From positions 62,001 to 126,000 of the forward strand of contig NZ_JANUHA010000001.1 in assembly GCF_024753255.1 (NCBI RefSeq): DNA of 64,000 bases, given 5' to 3'. The stretch comes from Massilia agri. Its GTDB lineage: Bacteria; Pseudomonadota; Gammaproteobacteria; Burkholderiales; Burkholderiaceae_D. Positions 11,081 to 18,739 of the stretch are shown one piece after another (within the stretch, counting starts at the first letter, position 1; each line of letters begins with the position of its first letter). Below the pieces are notes generated by a model. It was not told where the DNA came from and did no database searches. It was given only the letters and a program-made list of their open reading frames with translations. The position numbers and the translations under genes are program-made.

Positions 11081-11254
11081 AGCTCTTCTCCTTAAGCAAT
11101 AGATCGAACTGGCCTCAAGGATGACGGCCGATGGGTCGATCATACGCCTCAATCGAGGCTGCCAGCTTCGGGAACGCGCGGAGCGCTCTTGCAAGCGAGC
11201 GCCACCTGCTGAGCTTTCATATTAGGATGAACCCAACAAAGTTATCATTTTATT

Positions 11255-11743
11255 ATGAAAGCACGTCTACTGCCCTTTGGACAGCGCTTCCGGGAAAGCG
11301 GCTTTACGCTCGTTGAAACGACGGCTGTCGTCGCCATTGTCGGTACCCTGGCCGCCACCGCCATGCCCAGGCTGGCGGCAATGACCGGCGAAGCGCGCTA
11401 TGCCTCGCTCGAGAATGCCCGGGCAGCCCTCGCGACCGTGGCCGCGATGTCGCATGCAAAATTCCTCATCAATGGCGCGGCGACACAAAGCTTCGAGGAC
11501 AGCAAGGTAGCGCTGATCCACGGCTATCCGGCGGCAAGCCAGGCAACCGCGGACGCTGCCGGATTGAGCGCGAGCTATGTGGTATCGTCTGTCGACCCCG
11601 GCATGATGTCACTCGTCCCCAAGTCCATCGCAGGCACCCCGAGGGCGAACGACTGCTACCTGGTGTACGAGCAGGCTTCCGCGGCCAACCCAAGGCCGCA
11701 GATTAGGATGGGCGACAACACAAGCGCCGAGACCTGCGTCTAG
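11255..11743 (+). CDS. Type IV prepilin-like protein (GspG/pilin fold)
   Basis: 162 aa. A short basic leader is followed by the prepilin peptidase site G16-FTLVET, with E5 of the mature chain, and a hydrophobic helix VVAIVGTLAATAMPRL. The body contains two cysteines, C(Y)LVYEQ and the penultimate C, compatible with a pilin D-loop disulfide. It stands alone with no assembly genes nearby, so it is probably a minor pilin or pseudopilin used by a machine encoded elsewhere. The ribosome binding site is weak. It ends 7 bp from the convergent Kelch gene. Confidence 0.8.
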   Translation: MKARLLPFGQRFRESGFTLVETTAVVAIVGTLAATAMPRLAAMTGEARYASLENARAALATVAAMSHAKFLINGAATQSFEDSKVALIHGYPAASQATADAAGLSASYVVSSVDPGMMSLVPKSIAGTPRANDCYLVYEQASAANPRPQIRMGDNTSAETCV

Positions 11744-11750
11744 GCTGGCG

Positions 11751-12785
11751 TTAGTTGGCAGAGATCTTGAGCGCTTCCTGCACCCGGCTGGCGCCAACCC
11801 CGACCTTGTCACCGCCACCCATCAGGAAAATGCGGTTACCGACGACAGCGGCGCCATGTCCGTGTCGCGGCGTCGGCATGGCCGGCAGGGCCGACCAGCG
11901 GTCCGTCCCGGGATCGTAAACCCAGGCATCGGGGAAGACTCTGATGTTCGGAACAAACTGCTCGCCGCCGAAGGCGTACAGCCTGCCACCGTAGGCCGCC
12001 GCAGCCAGGCCACCCTGGGCCTGGGGCATCGGCGCCCTCGTCTCCCAGCGCCCGGTAGCCGGGTCGTAAACTTCCAGCGTCGCCACATTCACCGGGCGCG
12101 TCCTGCCATCGGCCTGCTTGAGCATCTGCCGGCCACCCACCACATAGATTTTGTCGTCGATAACGGCCGCCGCCGCGCTATTGCGTGCGGTGGGCGCGTC
12201 AGGGATGCGCTCCCAGCGACCGGAACCGATGTCCAGCACCTCGCTCCTGGCGGTATCCGTATGCTCGTTGATGTGCGCCGCATTCAGGCTGGTCGGGATA
12301 CGTCCACCGATGAAGTAGATCTTCCCCTTGATCGAAGCGACAACGCCTTCGGCCCGAGGCTGCGGCAGGATTGGACCAGGCGACCACCGGTTCGCCTGGC
12401 CATCGTAGACGAACACCGTCGCATGCGCGCGCCAGTCTGGAATGGCGCCGGAAAAGCCGCCGATGCCGTAGATCTTGCCGCCCGCCTCGGCCAGGGCGAT
12501 ATGGTGGCGGCCTTCGGGCAAGGGGGCGAGCGTGGTCCAGCGGTCCGTTTTCGGATCGTAGGCTTCGACGTGGTCGGTAAAGCCCGGCGGCTGAGAGAGC
12601 ACACCACCCGCCACGATGATCCTGCCATTGAGGACGGCGGGGTAGATCTCCTGCCGCGCCACGGTAGTATCGGCAACGCGCGACCATGTGACTGTCGGCG
12701 TCGAATCGGCAGATGCCTGCGCTGTGACCTGATACGAGCTTCCCATCAGCGTCATGCCCAGCAATAGTGGCAGAAGTGGTTTCAC
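11751..12785 (-). CDS. Secreted Kelch-repeat protein
   Basis: 344 aa. A signal peptide (KPLLPLLLGMTLMGSS, cleavage near AQA) precedes about six Kelch units, seen as repeated GG-x-I/L-Y pairs with W/RW about 20 residues later: VAGG, GIGG, FIGG, VVGG, AFGG and LMGG. This predicts a periplasmic or exported beta-propeller. I chose GTG at 12785, which follows AAAGGAAAACC; the longer ORF would bury the signal peptide. The binding partner is unknown. Confidence 0.85.
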   Translation of the reverse strand: MKPLLPLLLGMTLMGSSYQVTAQASADSTPTVTWSRVADTTVARQEIYPAVLNGRIIVAGGVLSQPPGFTDHVEAYDPKTDRWTTLAPLPEGRHHIALAEAGGKIYGIGGFSGAIPDWRAHATVFVYDGQANRWSPGPILPQPRAEGVVASIKGKIYFIGGRIPTSLNAAHINEHTDTARSEVLDIGSGRWERIPDAPTARNSAAAAVIDDKIYVVGGRQMLKQADGRTRPVNVATLEVYDPATGRWETRAPMPQAQGGLAAAAYGGRLYAFGGEQFVPNIRVFPDAWVYDPGTDRWSALPAMPTPRHGHGAAVVGNRIFLMGGGDKVGVGASRVQEALKISAN

Positions 12786-12928
12786 GGTTTTCCTTTGGAT
12801 GATCACAGAAACAGAAGGCTGCGTACGTCCGCGCACGGAAGGGCCTGGCAAGAGAGAAGACCATGAACTCATCGGGAAAGCAGGCATCGCAAGCCTGCGA
12901 CTCTCTTATTCCTAAGCGGAGGCCTATT

Positions 12929-13075
12929 ATGCTTTATACCATTGCTATCATTCTTCTCGTCCTGTGGCTGCTCGGCATGGTCACTTCCGTGGCAGGCGGA
13001 CTGATCCACATTCTCCTCGTAGCCGCCGTCGTCGTGATCCTGGTGCGCCTCTTCACCGGCCGAAAAGTCCTTTGA
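12929..13075 (+). CDS. Lmo0937-family small membrane protein
   Basis: 48 aa, starting MLYTIAIILLVLWLLG, with two hydrophobic helices joined by a Gly-rich turn (TSVAGGLIHILL) and ending RLFTGRK. This matches the Lmo0937-type short membrane proteins common in stress-related loci. A GCGGAGG ribosome binding site precedes the ATG at 12929. It is divergent from the Kelch gene. Function unknown. Confidence 0.8.
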   Translation: MLYTIAIILLVLWLLGMVTSVAGGLIHILLVAAVVVILVRLFTGRKVL

Positions 13076-13094
13076 CGAATACGCGCTGAAAGAC

Positions 13095-13128
13095 AAAAAG
13101 CCGGCGCTTCAAGAGTTCCGGCTTTTCC
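13095..13128 (+). terminator. Rho-independent terminator (bidirectional)
   Basis: AAAAGCCGG/CCGGCTTTT stem with a 13-nt loop, flanked by A-rich and T-rich sides. It serves the 48-aa protein gene on the plus strand and possibly the piuC-like gene on the minus strand. Confidence 0.75.
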
Positions 13129-13158
13129 TTGTCCTGCGCTTTACTGCTTCATCTTCCG

Positions 13159-13842
13159 CTACATCTCCGCCCACATCCTCAGCAGGTTGTGATAATGCCC
13201 GGTGATTCCCACCGTCGCATCGCTCTCCCCATAGGCGCCGCGCAGCTTCTGGATGTTCGTATCGAGCTCGAACAGCATCGCGCGCTTCGCATCGTCGCGC
13301 ACCATGCTCTGGGTCCACAGAAAAGAAGCCACGCGCTCGCCGCGCGTCACCGGCAGCACCTGGTGCACGCTTCCCGAGGGGTACACGATCGCGTCCCCCG
13401 CCGGCAGCTTCACCTCATGCGTGCCATAGGCATCCACCACCACCAGTTCGCCGCCATCATAGTCTTCCGGGTCGGACAGAAACACCGTGGTCGACACGTC
13501 GGCGCGCACCGGCGGCAGGCCGCCGCGTTGGGCGCGCACGGCGCCGTCCACATGCAGGCCGTAGTGCTCGCCGCCGTTGTAGGCGTTGAAGTAAGGCGCC
13601 AGCACGCGCAGCGGCAGCACGCTTGAAAAGAACAGCGGATTGTTCATCAGCGCCGCGCTGACGATCTGCCCGAGCTCTACGGCAAGCGGCGAACCTTCGC
13701 GCAGCTGGCGGTTGCGCTTGACCTGGGCGCCTTGCGGGCCGACGCTCTCGCGTCCGTCGACCCACTCGGGGGCGTCCTTCATGCGGGCACGGATGTCGGC
13801 CACCTGCTCGCGGCTCAGGACACCCGGGATATGCAGCATCAT
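13159..13842 (-). CDS. piuC: PiuC/PKHD-type Fe(II)/2-oxoglutarate dioxygenase
   Basis: 227 aa. Metal ligands are visible in [10 protein letters not shown] (H-x-D) and [13 protein letters not shown] (distal His, 2-oxoglutarate Arg). The N-terminus [14 protein letters not shown] is typical of PiuC/YbiX. These enzymes are encoded with catecholate siderophore receptors, as here, 86 bp downstream of a TonB-dependent receptor. A terminator lies between the two genes, so expression may need read-through. A GAGG site precedes the ATG pair. Confidence 0.92.
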   Translation of the reverse strand: MMLHIPGVLSREQVADIRARMKDAPEWVDGRESVGPQGAQVKRNRQLREGSPLAVELGQIVSAALMNNPLFFSSVLPLRVLAPYFNAYNGGEHYGLHVDGAVRAQRGGLPPVRADVSTTVFLSDPEDYDGGELVVVDAYGTHEVKLPAGDAIVYPSGSVHQVLPVTRGERVASFLWTQSMVRDDAKRAMLFELDTNIQKLRGAYGESDATVGITGHYHNLLRMWAEM

Positions 13843-13860
13843 GATGAAATCCTCTTGATG

Positions 13861-13891
13861 AAAAAAGCCCCCCTGAAGGTATCAGGAGGGC
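13861..13891 (-). terminator. Rho-independent terminator between TonB receptor and piuC
   Basis: On the minus strand GCCCTCCTGA/TCAGGGGGGC forms a stem with a short loop and is followed by T6. It lies between the receptor stop and the piuC start. Confidence 0.85.
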
Positions 13892-13928
13892 GAAGTCCGG
13901 TTTCCCGGCGGGGGTGGTACCCGGTTAC

Positions 13929-16277
13929 TCAGAACTTGAGGTTGGCCATCAGGCTGGCCGAACGGCCCGCGCCCACGCCGGCATAGTGCGGCGAGGACAC
14001 GCGGTCGAAGTAGAACTTGTCCGTCAGGTTCTGGATGTTCAGCTGGAACGATACGCTCTGGTTCAGGGTGTAGCTCGCCATCGCATCGAAGCGGGTGTAG
14101 GCAGGCGAGTACTTGTTGTTGTTCACGTTGGCGAACTGGCGATCGACGTAGTTGGCGCCGCCGCCAATGGTGAAGGACTTGTTCACCGCATAGGTCGTCC
14201 ACAGCGAGGCACTGTGCTTCGGCGTGGTCGGGAAGGCGTTGCCGTTGAACGGCGACGGCGTCCAGCGCGGCGCTGCGGCGGTGCCGGTGTTGGTGAAACC
14301 GTTGTCGGCGATGATGCCGTCCAGGTAGGTGTAGCCACCGAACACGGTCCAGGCATTGGTCAGCTTGCCCGACAGGCCGAATTCGGCGCCCTTGAGTTCC
14401 TTGCGGCCCACGTTCTCCGTGGTGCCGTCAGGCGCGGTGACACGGGCGTTGTCCATGTCGCTCTTGAAGATGGCTGCGCTCAGCGACAGGCGGCCGCCCG
14501 GCAGGACTTCCCACTTGGTGCCCAGCTCGACGTTGCGGCTCTTCTGCGGCTGCAGGTTCTGGATCTGCACGGTGAGCGCGTCCAGGCCGTCGCCGCCGTC
14601 GTTGCCCGGCGGGGTGGCCGAGGTCGCCCACGACAGGTAGATGCTGCCGTTGGCCTTCGGCTTGTACACGAGGCCGGCCTGGTAGGTGTCGAACTTGGAT
14701 TCGACGCGGGCGCGGACCGTGCCGGCGGTGGCGGTGGCCGGCGTGAAGAGCGTGCTCGAGAAATCGTCCCAGCGCGCGCCCAGGTTCACCAGCCATTGCG
14801 GGCTGAACTCGATGGTGTCGAAGCCGTACACGGCGCGGGTGCGGGTCTCGACCGTGGTCAGGGTCGGCGACTGGGTGCGGGTGTAGAGCCACGGGTCATA
14901 CGGGTTCGGGTTGACCAGGGTGGTGCAGTTGTACAGCGTCGCCGCGCCCGCGGTCGGGCAGGTCGAGGTGCCGGTCAGCGGGTTGTTGGTGCCCGGGGTG
15001 AAGATGAAGCTGCCGCGATCGGTGTCTTCGCGCGAGAACTCGACGCCGACGTTGAAGCTGTGCTTGATGCCGGCGCTGAGGAATTCGCCGTTCAGGCTGG
15101 TCGCGTTGGCCAGGGTCTTCGTATCCACCACGCGGGTGTTGGCGCGGCGCCAGACGGTGCCGTAGCGGACGGTGTTGCCCTTCGAGTCGTCCGGCTGGGT
15201 GTAGATGTAGTCCTGGCCGGTCTTGCCCCAGCGGGTGACGTTGCGCACGGCGAGGCTCGGGCTGAATTCATGGCGCAGGTCGACGGTGGCGACGTCGGTC
15301 TGGGTGTCGCGGAAGTCGCGGTTCTTCAGGCCATAGAAGGCTTCGCGGTCCACGGTGAAGGGGGTGCCGCCGCCGTTCTTCGACACATCGGCGCCGCTGG
15401 TGACCGGGTTGTTGAACGGGATGCCGGTGTCCGGGATCTCGCTGCTCTTCATGTGGTAGTAGCTGAGGATCGCCCGGGTCGGACCGTTCAGCCCGAAGGT
15501 GACGGTCGGGGCGATGCCCCAGCGTTCGCCGCCGACGACGTCACGGCCGGCGACGTCGGCGTTGTGGACCATCGTGTTCAGGCGGAAGGCGGTATTGGCG
15601 CCGATCACACGGTTGATGTCGGTGGTCACGCGGGCATACTTGTCGGTGCCCAGACCCACCGTGGCGTTGCTGAAGTTGGTGTCCCTGGCCGTCTTGGTGA
15701 CGATGTTGATGCCGCCGCCGGCGGAGGAGCGGCCGCCCAGCGCCGAGTTCGGGCCCTTGACCACCTCGACCTGCTCGATCGCGAAGATCTCGCGCGACTG
15801 CGAGCCGGAATCGCGGATGCCGTCGATATAGGTGTCGGTCTGGGCGTTGTAGCCGCGGATGAAGAGGTTGTCGCCCACCGGGTTGCCGCCTTCGGAGGCG
15901 CCGATGGTAATACCCGGCACCGTGCGCAGCGCGTCGGTCAGCGACACGGCGCCGGTCTGCGAGATGGTTTCGGAGGTGACGACGGTGACCGATTTCGGGG
16001 TGTCGAGCAGCGGCGCGGTGAACTTGTCGGAGCTTGACCTGGTCGGACCCTGGATGGCGCGGTCGCCATTGGCGTTGGCGTTGACGCGCACCTGCGGCAG
16101 CTTGCTGCCCTCTTGCAATTCGGGCGCCTCATCGGCCACGCCCCCGGCGTAGGCCAGCGGCATCGCCAGCGTGGCCAGCACGGCGATCGCCGGTGCGCTC
16201 AAGGTCGAAGCGGAAGGTCGTGCGTGTTTCTTGCTCTTGATGAAGGTGCTGCCAGCTTGCGGATTATTCTTGGTCAT
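13929..16277 (-). CDS. TonB-dependent siderophore receptor (Fiu-like)
   Basis: 782 aa. A long signal region is followed by a mature N-terminus with a TonB-box-like segment (LPQVRVNANA). The plug domain has DALRTVPGITIG, NLFIRGYNAQTDTYIDG and IEQVEVVKGPNSALGG, and a 22-strand-type barrel ends in a terminal Phe (MANLKF). Family features suggest ferric catecholate uptake, supported by the downstream piuC. A Fur-box-like site lies 63 bp upstream of the start. Confidence 0.93.
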   Translation of the reverse strand: MTKNNPQAGSTFIKSKKHARPSASTLSAPAIAVLATLAMPLAYAGGVADEAPELQEGSKLPQVRVNANANGDRAIQGPTRSSSDKFTAPLLDTPKSVTVVTSETISQTGAVSLTDALRTVPGITIGASEGGNPVGDNLFIRGYNAQTDTYIDGIRDSGSQSREIFAIEQVEVVKGPNSALGGRSSAGGGINIVTKTARDTNFSNATVGLGTDKYARVTTDINRVIGANTAFRLNTMVHNADVAGRDVVGGERWGIAPTVTFGLNGPTRAILSYYHMKSSEIPDTGIPFNNPVTSGADVSKNGGGTPFTVDREAFYGLKNRDFRDTQTDVATVDLRHEFSPSLAVRNVTRWGKTGQDYIYTQPDDSKGNTVRYGTVWRRANTRVVDTKTLANATSLNGEFLSAGIKHSFNVGVEFSREDTDRGSFIFTPGTNNPLTGTSTCPTAGAATLYNCTTLVNPNPYDPWLYTRTQSPTLTTVETRTRAVYGFDTIEFSPQWLVNLGARWDDFSSTLFTPATATAGTVRARVESKFDTYQAGLVYKPKANGSIYLSWATSATPPGNDGGDGLDALTVQIQNLQPQKSRNVELGTKWEVLPGGRLSLSAAIFKSDMDNARVTAPDGTTENVGRKELKGAEFGLSGKLTNAWTVFGGYTYLDGIIADNGFTNTGTAAAPRWTPSPFNGNAFPTTPKHSASLWTTYAVNKSFTIGGGANYVDRQFANVNNNKYSPAYTRFDAMASYTLNQSVSFQLNIQNLTDKFYFDRVSSPHYAGVGAGRSASLMANLKF

Positions 16278-16339
16278 TTTTCTTCTTGGATGAGGTACGG
16301 CCGGGCTTGCCAGTCATACAGGAAAGTTATTGATAAGTT

Positions 16340-16360
16340 TAATGAGAACGATTCGCATTA
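16340..16360. promoter_or_regulatory. Fur-box-like site upstream of the TonB receptor
   Basis: TAATGAGAAC-G-ATTCGCATTA is an imperfect 10-1-10 palindrome (8 of 10 matches) close to the Fur consensus. It precedes the minus-strand receptor gene and lies 162 bp before the divergent DUF2863 gene. Confidence 0.75.
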
Positions 16361-16521
16361 TGGTTTCTATTTAGGTTTTTTGCAAGCGCACATGCCCGCT
16401 TCCCTCTCCCAGGCGGAAGGCTTGTGTTCATGGCATGTGGCCGAATCAACTACAATACCGGGGACCAGGGTTTATCATGCCCTTGCGATGTCCACCTTCG
16501 AATAAGAGAAACCACAGCGCC

Positions 16522-17775
16522 ATGCGTCGTCCTTCCAAAGATTCAACCCCTAAACTCTCCGTCGACAGCCAGCGTCTCGTCAGCCTTGCACAAGCCATCA
16601 TGCAGGCCGCCAGCCGGGTCGAAGAACGGACCTGGGAGCGCCAGCTGGACACGCAACTGCAGAAGCTGCTCAAGACCAACCACCAGGACAGCATCGACGC
16701 CGCCCTGAACGCCCTGTTCAAGGACGACCTCGCCTCCTACGACGTGCTGATGGACGCCGTCGAGGCGGTCAGCGAGTCGGCCACCATGGTGGAACAGCAG
16801 GACGGCAGCGACGTCACCTGGCAGGCCCTGCTGGTGGCTGCGCCCGTGCTCGCCTGGACCCGTTTCAACATCGCCTCGGGCAATATCCCGGCGGAGATGC
16901 TGTCCACCCTGCAGGCCCACTTCTCCGCCCACCTGCTGGCCGAGGGCACGCGCATTGCCATGGCGCCGACCCTGTATTCGATCGACCAGCTGCCGCGCAC
17001 CCATGCCGAGACCTACGCGCTCACCCACAAGCTGGCGGCGGCCGCGCACAAGGGCGGCACGGTCAAGCCCGCCGCGCGCGGCGAGGAAACCGCGCCCTTC
17101 CTGGCCGACACCCGCTACCTGCTGGTGGCGATCGTCGCGCCCCAGGGCGCCCCGATGTTCCGCTGGCAGGAGCCGCAGCACCACATCCAGTTCGCCGAAG
17201 AACGCAACCGCGCGCTGGAACAGTGGCGCGCCCAGGGTACGGCCAACATCGCGCGCCTGCTGCCGGGCTGTGGCGTCGAGCTGCTGCTGCCGGAAGCGTA
17301 TTACGTGGCCTGCCGCGAAGCCGACAAGCTGATCCGCCCGATCTCGATTCGCGCGGCCGTCCACTACCTCACCCACACCCTGGGCGTGGAACCATCGGAC
17401 CTGCGCGCCGTGATCGCCGGCTTCGGCGAAGAGTCGGCCGACATCCAGATCGACGAGTACCGCGTCTCCTTCACGATGCGCCAGGACAGCGACGTCATGT
17501 ACGGCATCGTGTGGCCGCTCTACGGCCAGGAAGACGAGAATGGCACGCCGATGGAAGGCCCTTACGCCATCGGCCCGGCCCCGCTGACCCCGATCAACGA
17601 GATCGTCGCCCACCTGAACGAAGCCGGCATTGCCCACGTCAAGCGCATCAGCGAGCGCTACGTCGCCGAATACTGCGACGACTGCGGCGCCCCGCTGTTC
17701 GCCGACCCGACGGGCGAGCTGGTGCATGCCGAAATGCCGGAAGACGCGCCGAGCGGGACCGAGCACTTCCACTGA
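16522..17775 (+). CDS. DUF2863-family protein
   Basis: 417 aa, cytoplasmic, mostly helical in the first half (LVSLAQAIMQAASRVEERTWERQLD). The C-terminal segment has a possible metal-knuckle YCDDCGAPLFAD. It resembles the DUF2863 proteins conserved in Burkholderiales, recalled from their N-terminal pattern; function unknown. ATG 16522 (MRRPSKD) is chosen by that family start, with a weak AGAGAA upstream. It is followed at once by a REP-like element. Confidence 0.75.
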   Translation: MRRPSKDSTPKLSVDSQRLVSLAQAIMQAASRVEERTWERQLDTQLQKLLKTNHQDSIDAALNALFKDDLASYDVLMDAVEAVSESATMVEQQDGSDVTWQALLVAAPVLAWTRFNIASGNIPAEMLSTLQAHFSAHLLAEGTRIAMAPTLYSIDQLPRTHAETYALTHKLAAAAHKGGTVKPAARGEETAPFLADTRYLLVAIVAPQGAPMFRWQEPQHHIQFAEERNRALEQWRAQGTANIARLLPGCGVELLLPEAYYVACREADKLIRPISIRAAVHYLTHTLGVEPSDLRAVIAGFGEESADIQIDEYRVSFTMRQDSDVMYGIVWPLYGQEDENGTPMEGPYAIGPAPLTPINEIVAHLNEAGIAHVKRISERYVAEYCDDCGAPLFADPTGELVHAEMPEDAPSGTEHFH

Positions 17776-17778
17776 ACC

Positions 17779-17888
17779 GTAGGGTGCACGGCTCTGCCGT
17801 GCGCGCGTTCAACTACCATGTGAATGGATGCGACGCGTGCCGTTCACGCTCGGTTTGAACGCGCGGTCGGCGAAGCCGACCACCCTAC
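17779..17888. repeat. Paired REP-like palindrome, copy 3 (head-to-head, mixed stems)
   Basis: 17779-17812 is a GTAGGGTGCACGGC module with a GCACGGC/GCCGTGC stem. 17855-17888 is the opposite-facing GGTCGGC/GCCGACC module. This copy pairs the two stem types seen in copy 1 in the opposite relative orientation, with 42 bp between. It lies in the 200-bp gap before the esterase gene. Confidence 0.8.
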
Positions 17889-17975
17889 GTTATTGCCTCG
17901 GTGCTACTGCTCCGTGCTAGAGTCGATGTGTTCCTGCCTCGCAGGCTCCATCCACCTTGCCCGGAGTAGTACGCA

Positions 17976-18710
17976 ATGCCCCGTGTCCTGACCCGTCTCG
18001 CCATCGCCGCCCTCGCCCTGTGCACGGCCGGCGCCGCCCTCGCCGCCTCCACCACCGCGTCCACCGCCCGCTCGCCGCAGGTCGCACGCAGCACCAGCAT
18101 CAAGGGCAAGATCAATTACCTGACCTTCCTGCCGAAGAATTATTCGCCGCGTGGCGACAAGGTCCCGCTGATCGTCTTCCTGCACGGCTCGGGCGAACGC
18201 GGCGCCGACCTGGAGAAGGTCAAGACCTGGGGTCCGCCGGCGATCGTCGAGAAGGACCCGGACTTCCCCTTCATGGTGGTCTCGCCCCAGGTGCCCGAGG
18301 GCGAATGGTGGGACAGCTACCAGCTGAAGGTGATGCTGGACGATATCCTCAAGCGCTACAACGTCGACCCGAAGCGCGTCTACCTCACCGGCATCAGCAT
18401 GGGCGGTTACGGCGCCTGGGACTTCGCGTCGCGCTACCCGGATTACTTCGCCGCGGTCGCCCCCATCTGCGGCGGCGGCATCCCGCGCCTCACGGCGCGC
18501 CTGAAGAACGTGCCGGTGTGGGTCTTCCATGGCCTGAAGGACGATGCGGTGCCGGAATCGGAATCAGCGCGCATGGTGGACGCGCTCAAGGCGCAGGGAG
18601 GGAATGTGAAGTACACGGTGCTGCCGGAGGCCGGACACATCCAGGCCTGGGTACATGCCTATAACGAGGCCGGCCTGTTCGAGTGGTTCCAGCAGCAGCG
18701 CAAGCAATGA
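17976..18710 (+). CDS. Secreted alpha/beta-hydrolase (esterase/phospholipase-like)
   Basis: 244 aa. The signal peptide ends near ALA (residue 23). The fold is shown by VPLIVFLHGSGERG (oxyanion region), the nucleophile GIS141MGGYGAWD, the acid D189 in FHGLKDDAVPE and H221 in EAGH. This layout fits the LpqC/dienelactone-hydrolase-like secreted carboxylesterases. The substrate is not evident. A convergent TonB receptor gene follows. Confidence 0.85.
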   Translation: MPRVLTRLAIAALALCTAGAALAASTTASTARSPQVARSTSIKGKINYLTFLPKNYSPRGDKVPLIVFLHGSGERGADLEKVKTWGPPAIVEKDPDFPFMVVSPQVPEGEWWDSYQLKVMLDDILKRYNVDPKRVYLTGISMGGYGAWDFASRYPDYFAAVAPICGGGIPRLTARLKNVPVWVFHGLKDDAVPESESARMVDALKAQGGNVKYTVLPEAGHIQAWVHAYNEAGLFEWFQQQRKQ

Positions 18711-18735
18711 AAAACGCCGGCGCGAAGCCGGCGTC
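18711..18735 (-). terminator. Terminator of the second TonB receptor gene
   Basis: On the minus strand ACGCCGGC/GCCGGCGT forms a stem followed by T5. It sits between the convergent esterase and receptor genes. Confidence 0.75.
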
Positions 18736-18739
18736 GTGA

